The notes under the pieces are model-generated. The model was not told where the DNA came from and ran no database searches. It worked only from the letters and a program-made list of their open reading frames with translations. The translations under genes were made by a program, and so were the position numbers. Of a DNA stretch of 64,000 bases, positions 8,916 through 19,287 are shown piece after piece; the first letter of the stretch is position 1; every line of letters begins with the position of its first letter. Origin of the DNA: Geminocystis sp. NIES-3709 (GTDB taxonomy: Bacteria; Cyanobacteriota; Cyanobacteriia; Cyanobacteriales; Cyanobacteriaceae). The stretch lies in assembly GCF_001548115.1 (NCBI RefSeq), contig NZ_AP014821.1:620001-684000 (forward strand), written 5' to 3'.

Positions 8916-9995
8916 TTACTCATCGATCGAGGTAAAATCTTCTTCAGAATCATCACTAGCCGTCTCAAAACTGACATTATTAATCTCTAATTCAGCTTTT
9001 ACTTTTTGCTCGATCTCACTAGCAATTTCAGGATTCTCCTCTAAATATTTAACTGCATTATCTCGCCCTTGGGCAATATTATCGCCATTGTAACTATACC
9101 AAGCCCCTTTACGAGTAACAGTATTAGTTTTTTCGGCTAAATCCAATAAACAACCAACACGGGAAATACCTGAACCGAAAATAATATCAAATTCTGCAAT
9201 ACGAAAAGGAGGTGCAACTTTATTTTTTGCAACCTTGACTTTCGCCCTAATACCATACTCCCCTTCACTACCTTTTTTCAAAGTTTGTATCCGACGAATA
9301 TCCAACCTTACGGAAGCATAGAATTTGAGAGCAGTACCACCTGTTGTAACTTCTGGACTACCGTAACTAATACCAATTTTTTGACGTAATTGGTTGAGAA
9401 AAATAACAGTAGAACCCGATTTACCTATATTTCCGGCCACTTTTCTTAAGGCTTTACTCATCAAACGTGCTTGTAAACCTACCTGTAAATCTCCCATTTC
9501 TCCCTCGATTTCTGCACGAGGTACTAGGGCTGCAACAGAATCAATTACTACTATATCAACAGCCGAACTGCGTACTAATTGATCCACGATTTCAAGGGCG
9601 GATTCTCCATTATCAGGTTGGGCTACCAATAAATTGTCAATGTCCACCCCCAAAGCGGCAGAGTAAGTTGGATCTAAGGCGTGTTCAGCATCAACGAAAG
9701 CCGCAATGCCTCCAGCTTTTTGCACCTCTGCGATCGCATGAAGTGCTAGAGTCGTTTTTCCAGAACTTTCAGGTCCATAGATTTCAATAATACGTCCTTT
9801 AGGTAAACCACCACCTAAAGCAAGATCAAGGGTTAAAGCACCACTAGAGATAGTTTCTATCTTCATTTTGGTAGCATCACCAAGACGCATAATTGAACCC
9901 TTGCCAAAATTACGTTCTATTTGAGTTAAAACAATATTTAATGCTTTTTCTTTATCAGATTTATCAGAATTTTGAGCCATTGTACTGGTAGCCAT
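8916..9995 (-). CDS. recA: Recombinase RecA
   Basis: A full-length 359-residue RecA for strand exchange and SOS signalling. Walker A GPESSGKT is at 74-81, the Walker B region is [24 protein letters not shown], and the L2 loop [22 protein letters not shown] is intact. The acidic C-terminal tail ([12 protein letters not shown]) is the usual autoregulatory tail. The start used is the ATG at 9995; a second Met at codon 6 is also possible. A LexA-like palindrome lies 71-84 bp upstream. Confidence 0.98.
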   Translation of the reverse strand: MATSTMAQNSDKSDKEKALNIVLTQIERNFGKGSIMRLGDATKMKIETISSGALTLDLALGGGLPKGRIIEIYGPESSGKTTLALHAIAEVQKAGGIAAFVDAEHALDPTYSAALGVDIDNLLVAQPDNGESALEIVDQLVRSSAVDIVVIDSVAALVPRAEIEGEMGDLQVGLQARLMSKALRKVAGNIGKSGSTVIFLNQLRQKIGISYGSPEVTTGGTALKFYASVRLDIRRIQTLKKGSEGEYGIRAKVKVAKNKVAPPFRIAEFDIIFGSGISRVGCLLDLAEKTNTVTRKGAWYSYNGDNIAQGRDNAVKYLEENPEIASEIEQKVKAELEINNVSFETASDDSEEDFTSIDE

Positions 9996-10332
9996 AAGCT
10001 GATTTTTATTTAACTTTGTTAATAATAATTGAATCTAGTATCTATGTCACAAATCTTCAACTTTTAGTACATAGGTATTAACATATTAACTTATTTTTGG
10101 AAGAATGGGGTAAAGTTTTACAAAAAGTTAAGAAAATTTAAAATTAGAAAGTATAAATCACAAATATTTTTCTCCAATCGTAGCCAAAGAAGTAAGTGAA
10201 TAGGCACAAATGAGTTAATATTCTCAATTATTCGGTTTGTTCACCACATCTTCATTTCTCCACAAGATCTTCACAATCATAGGCGTAAATAGAAATAACG
10301 AACAAGAAATTCTTTAAGAGGAAAGTTAAGAG
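9996..10332. other. Intergenic region between recA and the pentapeptide gene
   Basis: About 340 bp between divergent genes. It contains the LexA-like box listed separately. Apart from AT-rich DNA and the AGAGGAAAG ribosome site of the plus-strand gene nothing else was recognised. Confidence 0.6.
10066..10079 (-). promoter_or_regulatory. LexA-box-like palindrome upstream of recA
   Basis: The bases AGTACATAGGTATT match the published cyanobacterial LexA consensus RGTACNNNDGTWCB at 13 of 14 positions; the one mismatch is T for C near the 3' end. Read on the other strand it also matches 13 of 14. It sits 71-84 bp before the recA start codon, a plausible promoter position. LexA does not control SOS genes in every cyanobacterium, so function is inferred. 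Confidence 0.5.
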
Positions 10333-11040
10333 ATGACTAATCAACTACATTTACAGTATATTACTTCCTTGTCAGCTACAGAATGGAATACTTGGAGACA
10401 AAAAAATCCTCAAATCGTACCAGATTTAAGAAAAGCAGACTTAAGTCGTTTAAATTTGAGTAATTTTAATCTCAAAGAAGCGAATTTAATAGAAGTTGAT
10501 CTCAGTCAAGCTACTCTTATTAAAACTAATTTATCTAAAGCTAGTTTATCCAAGGCTAATTTTACCAGAGTATATAGTCGAGATGCTAATGTAAGTTTAG
10601 CTAATTTACAAGATGCTAACTTTTTTGGGGCTTATTTTACTGGTGCTGACTTTAGTAGATCTTGTTTATCAGGTGCTAATTTTCAAGAGGCTAATTGTTC
10701 AGACTCTTTTTTTATAACTTCTGATTTAACCTATGCTAATTTATCTCGTGGTATTTTTCGGGGTGTAAGTTTCATGGAAGCAAATCTTAATAATGCTGAC
10801 TTAAAAGAAACCGCTTTGAATCAAGGGGATTTTACTTTAGCCAAAGCTTATAATAGTGATTTTAGTAAAGCTACTTTAACCAATATTATTATTGAAGATT
10901 GGAAGATCAACAATCAAACTAAATTTAATCTAGTAATCTGTGATCATCTTTTCTTGAGAAGTCAACAAAGAATTAGTAGCGATAATCAAATTTTTCCAGA
11001 TACCGCCAAATTTTTAGAGTTTGCGGTAAATACACACTAA
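10333..11040 (+). CDS. Pentapeptide-repeat protein
   Basis: A 235-residue protein whose residues about 30-190 are tandem A(D/N)LXX pentapeptides (ADLSRLNLSNFNLKEANL, then ANFTRVYSRDANVSLANL and so on), which fold as a right-handed quadrilateral beta-helix. Such proteins are numerous in cyanobacteria and mostly of unknown function. There is no signal peptide or membrane segment. AGAGGAAAGTTAAGAG gives a fair ribosome site before the ATG. A hairpin with a T-run follows the stop codon. Confidence 0.85.
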   Translation: MTNQLHLQYITSLSATEWNTWRQKNPQIVPDLRKADLSRLNLSNFNLKEANLIEVDLSQATLIKTNLSKASLSKANFTRVYSRDANVSLANLQDANFFGAYFTGADFSRSCLSGANFQEANCSDSFFITSDLTYANLSRGIFRGVSFMEANLNNADLKETALNQGDFTLAKAYNSDFSKATLTNIIIEDWKINNQTKFNLVICDHLFLRSQQRISSDNQIFPDTAKFLEFAVNTH

Positions 11041-11050
11041 ATTGTATAAG

Positions 11051-11074
11051 TTTAGATAAATCTAATTTTTTTTT
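11051..11074 (+). terminator. Rho-independent-like terminator after the pentapeptide gene
   Basis: TTAGAT-AA-ATCTAA followed directly by nine T, 11 bp after the stop codon at 11040. The stem is AT-rich and weak, but position and T-run fit a terminator. Confidence 0.5.
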
Positions 11075-11189
11075 GAATAGGGTAATACCAAAAACGTAAT
11101 AGAGAATAATTTTAGCCTTTTTTTAACAACTTTAAAATATATAAATTTTATTTATTTGAATTTTTTAAATTAGTAAAATAGTATTTAAT

Positions 11190-13442
11190 TTAATGATTAA
11201 TAATTTTAGCTATCTTTCTCAGTAGTAATCTTGGTTGTAATGGTTTCAATAAATATTCATCAACTCCAGAATTAGAGAGATTTTCCCATTCATTACCACT
11301 TATTCTATCTCTGATTATCATCAAGTATAAATTATCTTCACTTTTCAATTTAATGTTTTGACTAATCTCTAGAGATATTTCCTGATTTTGTTCTAAGATT
11401 ACGATCGATGGGTTAATTAATTTAATCCGATTGATAGCTTCATAAACATCGACTAACCAAATAACTTGATATTCAGCCGCCGTCAATAATTGACATAAAA
11501 AAGTACCTATTTCATCATCTTCACAAATAATTACAATGGTTTTATTAGTTTTTAAATCAGAGATTTCTTTGTCACTAACTTTTGATTTTAAATTATGAGT
11601 TTGAGAGGAATTAGGTAAGATAACGGTAAAGGTAGAACCTTTATCAATGATTGATTTTACCTCAATTATGCCACCGTGTAATTCTACTAAATGTTTGCTC
11701 AAAGCTAATCCTAATCCTGTACCAGAATGAGTACGAGTGCGATAATTTTCTAATTGTTGAAACTTAGTAAATAATAAAGGTATTTGTTCTTGATTAATAC
11801 CGATTCCTGTGTCTTCTATTTGAAAAATAACTTGATTCTTATTTCTGGAAATTTTAATAATCACTTCTCCACCATAAGGAGTAAATTTAATGGCATTATC
11901 TACCAAGTTTAAAAGTATTTGATATACTCTTTCTCCGTCACAATAAAATAAATCTAAACTTTTATTAATAGTAGAGTCTAATTTAATATTTATCCCCTTA
12001 TTTCGAGCGATTTCTAAAGCTGATAAATAAAGCATTTTACCTAGATTTTCTAAGGATATTTCTTCCATATAAAGGAGTGATTTCCCCGCTTCAATATCAG
12101 CAAAATCTAAAATATTATTGATTAACTGTAATAACTTTCTTCCACTATCTTGAATAATTTTTAAGTATCTTATTTGTTGCTCTAAAGATAGGTTATTTTT
12201 AATATCTTTTGACCAATGTAACAAGGTTCCAGATAAACCAATTATACAGGTTAAAGGAGTTCTTAATTCATGACTAATACTTCCTAAAAATTCTGTTTTT
12301 GACTGGTTGGCAATTTGAGCGACAATCAAAGCATCTTGTAATTGTTTAGCTTTTTTTTCTATTTGTTCTTCTAATAATATTTTTTGTTCTTCTAGTTGAT
12401 GATAAGAGTTATATTGATAGATAGCGACTGCTAAGTATTCAGCAATATTTTTTAAGAAATTAATCTCATTACTTTTCCATTTTCTTTTAGCAAAACATTG
12501 ATGAGCAATTAATAATCCCCACAATTCATTTTTGACAATAATTGGAATAGCTATTTTAGCTTTTACTCCTAATTTTTGCATTAATTCTTTCAAACATAAA
12601 TTAATATTACTATTATGAATATCATCTATAGCTAAATAAAAACCTTTTAGATATTTTTCTTCGCAATCTTTAATATTATTAAAACAACTTTCTTCTTGGA
12701 AATTCAATACAGAGGGAATAACACTAGAGGCTTTTGCTTCATAAGTTACTGTATCAATTAATATTGTTTCTTCAGATGATTCTTGTTTAATCGGAACTCT
12801 AATTTGGTATATTAATAGACGATCGATCTGTAATAATGATTGTACTTGCTCGATCGTCATTTTAACAATAATTAATAGATCTAAATCTTGTTGTATTTGT
12901 TGGGTTACTTGATGAAGTATTCGTTCTTGTTCAATACGATTTCTTAAAATAACTTCGATGCTTTGATGGTGAGAATAATCAGCTAAATAGTTTTCTTGAA
13001 ATGCTAAAGGTTCAGTAATTATATTCATTAAAGTGAAGATAAAGTTTTCTTCTTGAATATTTTTTTGATTATTCGTTAATAAAATATTTTTTACATCACT
13101 AATTTTATCTCTATTTAAGCTAATTTTATGATCAATTAGTCCTAAAAAATCTAAGATTTCCTGATGTTCAAAAGAAATAGTTATCTGATAGTAAAATTCA
13201 TTTATTTTCTTTTCTACTAAAAGTAATGCTTGAATATTTTTTGATACAAATAATTGAAAACTATGAAAAGATGTTTTTTCATTTTTAACATTATCAACAT
13301 CTGAATTAATTAAATTATCTTCAGTGAAATATATTCCATTAAGACTATTCTCATTTACTAAATCTCGCCAAAGATGAGAAATTTTAGTAAACATTTGATA
13401 AGGAATAATTCTGCTAATAAGAGATAGACTAGGGATAAACAT
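11190..13442 (-). CDS. GAF-containing hybrid histidine kinase with a degenerate receiver
   Basis: A 750-residue soluble sensor kinase. An uncharacterised N-terminal part (1-160) is followed by a GAF domain (about 165-345) of the phytochrome/cyanobacteriochrome type, a coiled linker, HisKA with HELRTP (phospho-His at 391), and HATPase with NLVDNAIKF (512-520), DTGIGI (544-549) and GTGLGLAL (574-581). The C-terminal receiver (634-748) keeps the acidic pocket EDD (641-643) and the LKP lysine (733), but the phospho-acceptor position is Glu684 in VILEQ. The GAF keeps a Cys (283) at the usual bilin position, followed by Leu rather than His or Tyr. No response-regulator gene is adjacent. Confidence 0.85.
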   Translation of the reverse strand: MFIPSLSLISRIIPYQMFTKISHLWRDLVNENSLNGIYFTEDNLINSDVDNVKNEKTSFHSFQLFVSKNIQALLLVEKKINEFYYQITISFEHQEILDFLGLIDHKISLNRDKISDVKNILLTNNQKNIQEENFIFTLMNIITEPLAFQENYLADYSHHQSIEVILRNRIEQERILHQVTQQIQQDLDLLIIVKMTIEQVQSLLQIDRLLIYQIRVPIKQESSEETILIDTVTYEAKASSVIPSVLNFQEESCFNNIKDCEEKYLKGFYLAIDDIHNSNINLCLKELMQKLGVKAKIAIPIIVKNELWGLLIAHQCFAKRKWKSNEINFLKNIAEYLAVAIYQYNSYHQLEEQKILLEEQIEKKAKQLQDALIVAQIANQSKTEFLGSISHELRTPLTCIIGLSGTLLHWSKDIKNNLSLEQQIRYLKIIQDSGRKLLQLINNILDFADIEAGKSLLYMEEISLENLGKMLYLSALEIARNKGINIKLDSTINKSLDLFYCDGERVYQILLNLVDNAIKFTPYGGEVIIKISRNKNQVIFQIEDTGIGINQEQIPLLFTKFQQLENYRTRTHSGTGLGLALSKHLVELHGGIIEVKSIIDKGSTFTVILPNSSQTHNLKSKVSDKEISDLKTNKTIVIICEDDEIGTFLCQLLTAAEYQVIWLVDVYEAINRIKLINPSIVILEQNQEISLEISQNIKLKSEDNLYLMIIRDRISGNEWENLSNSGVDEYLLKPLQPRLLLRKIAKIINH

Positions 13443-13945
13443 TTATCAAAATTTTCTGCCTTGACACCTAATTACTATGATGTCCTTTTTTTCTAAGTAT
13501 TTGTTAAAACATAATCTTTTCTAAAGAAACATTAATTTAATTTCTCAACCCCTCCTCATCAGAATACAGAATTAAGAATAGAATGTATATGAAAGATAGA
13601 ATGAATAACAAAAAGGAAATTACAAAAAATTTAAACTCTAATTTTAATTAATATTATTTCCCTGAAAATCTTACCACATCGATTGTCCCAAAGTTTAATT
13701 TTATTATAAGCTAGTTTGCATTTAAGTTTATCAATGAGGGTAAGGAAGAGGGAAAAGAAAAGAGTTAAGAATTTGAGACATTTTTAAGGATTAGGAAAAA
13801 ATGTAAGTTAAATGTGCCTTAATTTATCCAGTAACGGAATAATTTAATCTTGATACAATTTTGAAATAGAGAATAAACAAGATTTTTTTCTGAATCAAGA
13901 AGGAAAAAGACGATTTTGTTATTTAATTAAATGGATTTTAGCTTA
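13443..13945. other. Intergenic region of about 500 bp
   Basis: AT-rich DNA between the upstream side of the kinase gene and the 3' end of the metallophosphoesterase gene. No reading frame, RNA gene or clear repeat was recognised; promoter elements for the kinase presumably lie near 13450-13550. Confidence 0.5.
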
Positions 13946-15025
13946 TCAGAGAATAATTTTAATATTATTATCGATCGTGCGAGGTTGTCCATCTTGATCA
14001 ACTGCCCCGAATAACTGAAAATATTGATTAATATGGGGAGGTAATTGAGTAAAGTCAAAAATCTTGTCACCATGGGCTATGTCTGCCCAAAAATTCTTTA
14101 ATAGTGGGGCATATTCTTTTGCTTCTGTCAAGGATAAGTTAAGGGGAGGAGATGTTAACATAGTAATCATAAAAGGAAACGATCGATCAGATGTCCATTT
14201 TTTAGAAAAATAGGCCAAATTTTTTATGTCAGGAAGTTGGGTGATATGATGAGACTCGATCGAGAGTTGATTATCTTTTAATTCTAGGATGCGATAAGGA
14301 TGAGGATAAGTAATTAATGAACCAGTAGTAATTTCATGAATACCATTAGAGGTGGCAATATCTTGAATGTGTAAATGTCCTGTAAAGATAAATCTTACCT
14401 GATACTTGTTCAAAATTGATAGTAATTGAGAAGCATTATCTAACATATATCTACACCCTAACACATGATTAGATTGATTAGGAAGGTGTTCAATTACATT
14501 ATGATGAATCATCACCAATACTAACTTATCCGTCAGTTTCGATAAAGTTTCTTCTAACCAAATCAATTGATTTTCCATTAGACAACCTAACTGTTTTTCC
14601 TCCTCATTAAAATGATTAGAGTTTAAAGCGACTAATTGTAAACCGTCTGCTAATTCGCAAGTGTAATCGTGACTTTTAGTGTTTTTATAACCAAATTTTT
14701 GATAATATTCGGGAAATTCTTGAAAGGCGATCGTGTTTTTGCTACCCTTTAAACTGGGGACATCATGATTACCCGGAATCACATAAACAGGATATGATAA
14801 AGTTTCTAATTTTGCCTGTAGCCACTGATGATTAACTATTTCGCCATTTTGGGTTAAATCTCCCGGTAGTAAGAGAAAATCCAAATTAAGGGTGTTTAAA
14901 TGTTGTAAAACCACTTCTAAGGCTGGTATGCTGAATTGAGTTAGGTGAAAACGATTAACGTTAGTATCGATGGTTTCAGGTAAAGCTATATGTAAATCAC
15001 TGGCGATCGCAAAACGTACATTCAT
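13946..15025 (-). CDS. Calcineurin-like metallophosphoesterase (CpdA-like)
   Basis: A 359-residue cytosolic metallophosphoesterase. All dinuclear-metal motifs are visible in order: ASDLH (D10, H12), LPGDLTQNGE, IPGNHDV, MIHHN and FTGHLH. The layout resembles the cyclic-nucleotide phosphodiesterase CpdA/Icc branch, but the substrate cannot be decided from motifs. The last 100 residues (after about 255) are a lineage-specific extension. It is divergent from trmB, with 36 bp between the two starts, so the promoters must overlap. Confidence 0.82.
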   Translation of the reverse strand: MNVRFAIASDLHIALPETIDTNVNRFHLTQFSIPALEVVLQHLNTLNLDFLLLPGDLTQNGEIVNHQWLQAKLETLSYPVYVIPGNHDVPSLKGSKNTIAFQEFPEYYQKFGYKNTKSHDYTCELADGLQLVALNSNHFNEEEKQLGCLMENQLIWLEETLSKLTDKLVLVMIHHNVIEHLPNQSNHVLGCRYMLDNASQLLSILNKYQVRFIFTGHLHIQDIATSNGIHEITTGSLITYPHPYRILELKDNQLSIESHHITQLPDIKNLAYFSKKWTSDRSFPFMITMLTSPPLNLSLTEAKEYAPLLKNFWADIAHGDKIFDFTQLPPHINQYFQLFGAVDQDGQPRTIDNNIKIIL

Positions 15026-15061
15026 AGTTCAAACCAACAAAAAACAAGGAGGAATAACCCA

Positions 15062-15709
15062 TTGGCAAGAGTGAGAGTGCGTCAACACGTCAACCCATTA
15101 AGTAACAGGTATCAGCAATTAATCTCAATCCCTGATTGGAGTCAAATATATTCTAATCTATCTTTGCCTTTTCATCTTGATTTAGGTTGTGCGCGAGGAC
15201 GTTTTTTATTACAGATGGCACAACAAAATCCCGACAGAAATTATTTAGGAGTGGAAATTAGAGAGGGTTTGGTAACAGAAGCCAACGAGATAAAAGAGGA
15301 ATATCATCTTAGCAATCTTTATTATGTTTTTGGCAATATTAACCATTCTTTAACAAATTTATTAGCTTCTTTACCTCCTTATAGTTTAGAATTGGTGACG
15401 ATACAATTTCCCGATCCTTGGTTTAAGAAAAAACATCAAAAAAGACGAGTTGTACAATCAGAAATTGTCGAAATTTTAGCTCAATTCTTATCACCTAAAG
15501 GACAAGTATTTTTACAATCTGATATTAAAGAAGTTGCAGAAGAAATGCTCGATCGATTTTTGGAAAACTCTCAATTTAAACCCTTAAAACCAGAAATTTG
15601 GCTAACAGAAAACCCATTAGAAGTGATGACAGAAAGAGAAATTGCCACAATAAACAAAGGAGAATCAATTTATCGTAGTATTTTAACAATAAATATCCGT
15701 AAGGATTAA
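15062..15709 (+). CDS. trmB: tRNA (guanine-N7)-methyltransferase TrmB
   Basis: The 215-residue SAM-dependent enzyme that makes m7G46 in tRNA. The Rossmann motif is LDLGCARGRFLLQMA, then YLGVEIRE for SAM binding, QFPDPWFKKKHQKRRVV (the family signature) and TEREIATINKGESIYR near the C-terminus. The start is a TTG at 15062: a perfect AAGGAGG ends 9 bases before it, and the resulting MARVRVRQHVNP matches family N-termini. Confidence 0.95.
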   Translation: MARVRVRQHVNPLSNRYQQLISIPDWSQIYSNLSLPFHLDLGCARGRFLLQMAQQNPDRNYLGVEIREGLVTEANEIKEEYHLSNLYYVFGNINHSLTNLLASLPPYSLELVTIQFPDPWFKKKHQKRRVVQSEIVEILAQFLSPKGQVFLQSDIKEVAEEMLDRFLENSQFKPLKPEIWLTENPLEVMTEREIATINKGESIYRSILTINIRKD

Positions 15710-16008
15710 AAATAAATATAGTCATTTCAGTTAAGTTTGAGACAGTTTGTCAAGGTGAAGTCCCCATTTGATAAGCGTCTCAGAATCTGATGATGTCTCA
15801 TTCTTATTTGAAACAACTATAAATTTGATTTAGAGCAGTTTTCATTTCTTTAAACCACACTTTGCATTTTTCTTTGTGACTTTGTGACTTTGCAAGAGAT
15901 AAAAAATGTAGTTTATTTATTGGAAAATTGCTGTAAACTTAGATTTTGCATCAGTATAATAATACTGATTAGATAAAATAGAAAAAATCAATTTTAGGGA
16001 TTTTAACA

Positions 16009-18201
16009 TCAATTCTTGTCACGATTCCCTTTTTTTGCCGATAATTTTATGTCAGACTGAGGTATAATTTTAGTTAAATTAACAGCACAGGCTTTTAACT
16101 CTGGTTGTTTAGAAATAGGACAAGCGTGAGGATGAGTTAAACTATTAGCTTCAGCATTTTTTGCCCACAAAAAACCCCAGTGCATTGGTACAAATACCGT
16201 TCCGGGGGCGATCGATCTGGTAATCTGGATCTTAAATTGAGCTTCCCCCCTAACAGATGCAACTTTAACAAAGTCATTATCTTCTAAATTGAGCTTATGT
16301 GCATCTTTGGGATGAATTTCTAAAAAAGGCTCAGGGTGCATCTTTTTAATTTTATCAATCCTACCAGTTCTGGTCATAGTGTGCCAATGTCCATATAAAC
16401 GTCCGATAGTTAAAACTAAGGGATAATCAGGGTTTGGAGGTTCGGCTAATCCTCGACTGTGTAAAGGAGCGAAATTTGCTTTTTCGTTTTTCGTGTGAAA
16501 TTTAAGATCTGTGTAAAGTCTTCTGCCGTAACGATTTTCAGGATTACTACCCAAAGGAAAAGGCCACTGAATTGCACCATATTGCTCTAAAAGTTGATGA
16601 GTCATCCCTGACATATCACAAGGACGATCTTCGGTTATACTAGCAAATTCTTGATGTACTTGAGCCACATTTTGAAAGTTGAAATATTGTTCAAATCCTA
16701 GTCTTCTACCTACTTCTGCAAAAATTTCCCAATCGGCTTTCGCTTCTCCGGGGGGATTACTAAACTTAGGGGCATAAGTAACCACACGCTCAGAATTAGT
16801 CATAGTACCTGATTTTTCACTCCATTGTGCCGCAGGTAACACTAAATGGGCATAATAAGCAGTTTCTGTGGGATAGTACGCATCTTGATAAACGGTGAAA
16901 GGAGATTTTAATAAGGCTTTTTTAGTACGTTCTAAATCTGGCATACTTACCACTGGATTTGTGGCGGCAACCCAAAATAAACCAACCTCTCCCGTCTCTA
17001 ATCCTAGGATCATTTCCCATACACTTTTACCTACTTTATCATCGATCGAGCCTGAAGGTAAACCCCATAATACCTCGACTTCTGCCCGATGGTTTGGATT
17101 TAAAACACTGCGATACCCCGGCAAAAGTTGGGCTAAACCCCCCGCTTCTCTGCCGCCCATAGCGTTAGGTTGCCCTGTTAAAGAAAATGGCCCACTTCCT
17201 GCTTTTCCTATTTTGCCCGTCATCAGGTGTAGATTAATCAAAGTTCTTACTTTTGCTGTACCTTCAGAAGATTGATTTAATCCCATTGACCACATTGATA
17301 ACACTTTATCCGATTCTACCCAATAACGAGTGCAAGTTTCCAAGTCTTCGATCGAAATTCCGCATTTTTGAGCAACTACTTCAGGGGGATAATGTAAAAT
17401 AATTTCTTTATAGTCTTCAAAATGATTCGTATATCGATCGATAAAAGAGTAATCAACTGCATTCCATTGTAAAAGTAGATAGGCGATACCGTTAAATAAA
17501 TCAATATCACTACCCGGATTAATAGGTAAATGAAGATCTGCAACCTCAGCAGTAGCAGTATGACGAGGATCAACCACAATAAGCTTAACATGAGGGTTTT
17601 TCTTATGATATGCCCTTAAACGATTAAAAACGATGGGGTGACATTCCGCAGTATTCGTACCAACTAAAAAAGCACAGTCTGTTAATTCTAAATCTTCATA
17701 GGTACAAGGAGGGCCATCAGCACCAAAACTGCCTATATATCCTGAAACGGCAGAAGACATACATAAACGAGAATTGGCATCGAAATTGTTTGTACCTAAG
17801 CACCCTTTAATTAATTTTTGGGCAATATAATAGTCTTCTGTTTGAAACTGTCCTGAACCGTACATACAAATACCATCAACTCCTATCGTTTCTCTGACAG
17901 TATTGATGCGGTTAACAATGAGATTATAAGCTGATTCCCACGAAATTTGACGAAATTCTTGATCTAATTTTTCTCGAAATAAAGGGTACTCAAGACGATT
18001 TTTTGCCATTGCTTCGGTGACAGTTGCCCCTTTTACACATACTTTTCCTAAACTTGACGGATGATTGCGATCGCCCATTACTTTCCAAATGGGATTACCT
18101 TCAGAATCACAATTAATAGTTTTACCCTCGGAAGGGGGTTGAACTTCTAAACCACAACCCACACCACAATAAGGACAAACGGTAGTAACTTTTTTACTCA
18201 T
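16009..18201 (-). CDS. narB: Ferredoxin-dependent nitrate reductase NarB
   Basis: The 730-residue assimilatory nitrate reductase of cyanobacteria, reducing nitrate to nitrite with electrons from reduced ferredoxin. Four cysteines for the [4Fe-4S] cluster are at 9, 12, 16 and 55 (CPYCGVGC and KVCVKG). Molybdopterin-guanine-dinucleotide binding segments follow ([13 protein letters not shown] with the Mo-coordinating Cys, [23 protein letters not shown]), and the C-terminal molydopterin-dinucleotide-binding domain ends near 700. The start is the ATG at 18201; an upstream TTG is unlikely. No nirA or nitrate transporter is nearby. An NtcA box lies about 125 bp upstream. Confidence 0.96.
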   Translation of the reverse strand: MSKKVTTVCPYCGVGCGLEVQPPSEGKTINCDSEGNPIWKVMGDRNHPSSLGKVCVKGATVTEAMAKNRLEYPLFREKLDQEFRQISWESAYNLIVNRINTVRETIGVDGICMYGSGQFQTEDYYIAQKLIKGCLGTNNFDANSRLCMSSAVSGYIGSFGADGPPCTYEDLELTDCAFLVGTNTAECHPIVFNRLRAYHKKNPHVKLIVVDPRHTATAEVADLHLPINPGSDIDLFNGIAYLLLQWNAVDYSFIDRYTNHFEDYKEIILHYPPEVVAQKCGISIEDLETCTRYWVESDKVLSMWSMGLNQSSEGTAKVRTLINLHLMTGKIGKAGSGPFSLTGQPNAMGGREAGGLAQLLPGYRSVLNPNHRAEVEVLWGLPSGSIDDKVGKSVWEMILGLETGEVGLFWVAATNPVVSMPDLERTKKALLKSPFTVYQDAYYPTETAYYAHLVLPAAQWSEKSGTMTNSERVVTYAPKFSNPPGEAKADWEIFAEVGRRLGFEQYFNFQNVAQVHQEFASITEDRPCDMSGMTHQLLEQYGAIQWPFPLGSNPENRYGRRLYTDLKFHTKNEKANFAPLHSRGLAEPPNPDYPLVLTIGRLYGHWHTMTRTGRIDKIKKMHPEPFLEIHPKDAHKLNLEDNDFVKVASVRGEAQFKIQITRSIAPGTVFVPMHWGFLWAKNAEANSLTHPHACPISKQPELKACAVNLTKIIPQSDIKLSAKKGNRDKN

Positions 18202-18552
18202 TCTTTGGATATATAACAATCAACAATTTATTTATTTCTAAAGACACTACGACAAAAACTTAATGCAAAATTAAAATAATTTATTTTTAATCAACGCTAT
18301 CGTGTCATCAGATTTTAAGCTAAAAAGTATATTACTATACTTATTCTTCCATCGAGATAGTTTTTTACATTTTAATTATGCTTATTTTACATACAAATCT
18401 TCAGTTAACTTTATAGTCTAAACTGATTGTGCTTTTTAATTGGTCATTCCTTATGAACTTAATTTTATGTTAATATTACAGATTGGCTATTTCCGATCGA
18501 GCTTTCATTTTTTCTCCTATAGCATATTAAAGCCATGATTAATTAAATTTCA
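18202..18552. other. Divergent promoter region narB / PAP2 gene
   Basis: About 350 bp between divergent genes, holding the NtcA box listed separately. No reading frame was seen. Confidence 0.6.
18327..18340 (-). promoter_or_regulatory. NtcA-binding site upstream of narB
   Basis: GTA-N8-TAC (GTATATTACTATAC) is an exact match to the NtcA consensus, 126-139 bp before the narB start. NtcA activation of nitrate assimilation genes is well established. A clean TAN3T minus-10 box at the usual 22-24 base distance is not seen toward narB; TAGCGT lies 27 bases away. The site could also serve the divergent gene. Confidence 0.6.
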
Positions 18553-19209
18553 ATGAAAATAAAGTATTTATTAAAACCTAAAAATTTTTTATATCATATT
18601 AATAAAGTTAACATCTTTTTTTGTAGTTTAGCCTTGTTATTTTTTTCTATTCTTAGTACTTTAGTTGCTACGGGAAAATTAAAAGAATTAGACGAATATT
18701 TATTGACTCAACTTCACGTTATTTTACCTGATTGGTTTGTTTATATTGCTAAGGCTTCTTATTTTGTTGGAGAAGCAGAGGTTGCAGTGTTTATTGTCTT
18801 ATTTAGTTTAGGTTTTTTAGTGTGGAAAAAATACTGGGATGAAGCCCAAGTTTTGGCGTTATTTACTTTATCTATTCTCATTTTAATTGATAAAATTCTT
18901 AAACCTTTTTTTGCTATTCCTCGTCCTCTCGATCGATTAGTAGATAATGCTTTTGGTAATAGTTTCCCCAGTGGTCACGCTTCTGGTAACTTATTATTAT
19001 ACTTTTTATTAGCTTATTTTTTCTCTCGATCATTCCCTGAAAATAAAACTTATTTTTATATTTTAGCCACATTTTTAATAATTTTAATGGGTATAAGTAG
19101 TGCTTATTTAAGAGTTCATTGGGTAACAGATATTTTAGCCTCTTATTGTGTAGGATATATTCTGTTTAGTTTAGCTGTCACTTTATTAAAAAGCTCTAAA
19201 AATAATTAG
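18553..19209 (+). CDS. PAP2-family membrane phosphatase
   Basis: A 218-residue integral membrane phosphatase of the PAP2/PgpB family with five or six hydrophobic segments. The three phosphatase motifs are present: KILKPFFAIPRP (KX6RP), FPSGHAS (PSGH) and SSAYLRVHWVTD (SRX5HX3D form). Family members hydrolyse undecaprenyl-pyrophosphate or phosphatidate-type lipids; the substrate here is open. A GT39-type transferase follows on the same strand after 78 bp, which hints at a shared polyprenyl-phosphate role. Confidence 0.88.
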   Translation: MKIKYLLKPKNFLYHINKVNIFFCSLALLFFSILSTLVATGKLKELDEYLLTQLHVILPDWFVYIAKASYFVGEAEVAVFIVLFSLGFLVWKKYWDEAQVLALFTLSILILIDKILKPFFAIPRPLDRLVDNAFGNSFPSGHASGNLLLYFLLAYFFSRSFPENKTYFYILATFLIILMGISSAYLRVHWVTDILASYCVGYILFSLAVTLLKSSKNN

Positions 19210-19287
19210 GAATTAAAAATTAACAACCTTGCATCTATTATTATTTTCTATTTATCGTATAAATTATTGAATATCTTTACAAGAAAA

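Noticed and set aside
9467-9790. Plus-strand frame of 107 codons inside recA.
   Set aside because: Antisense shadow of recA with no coding features.
16895-17275. Plus-strand frame of 126 codons inside narB.
   Set aside because: Antisense shadow of an intact, conserved gene.
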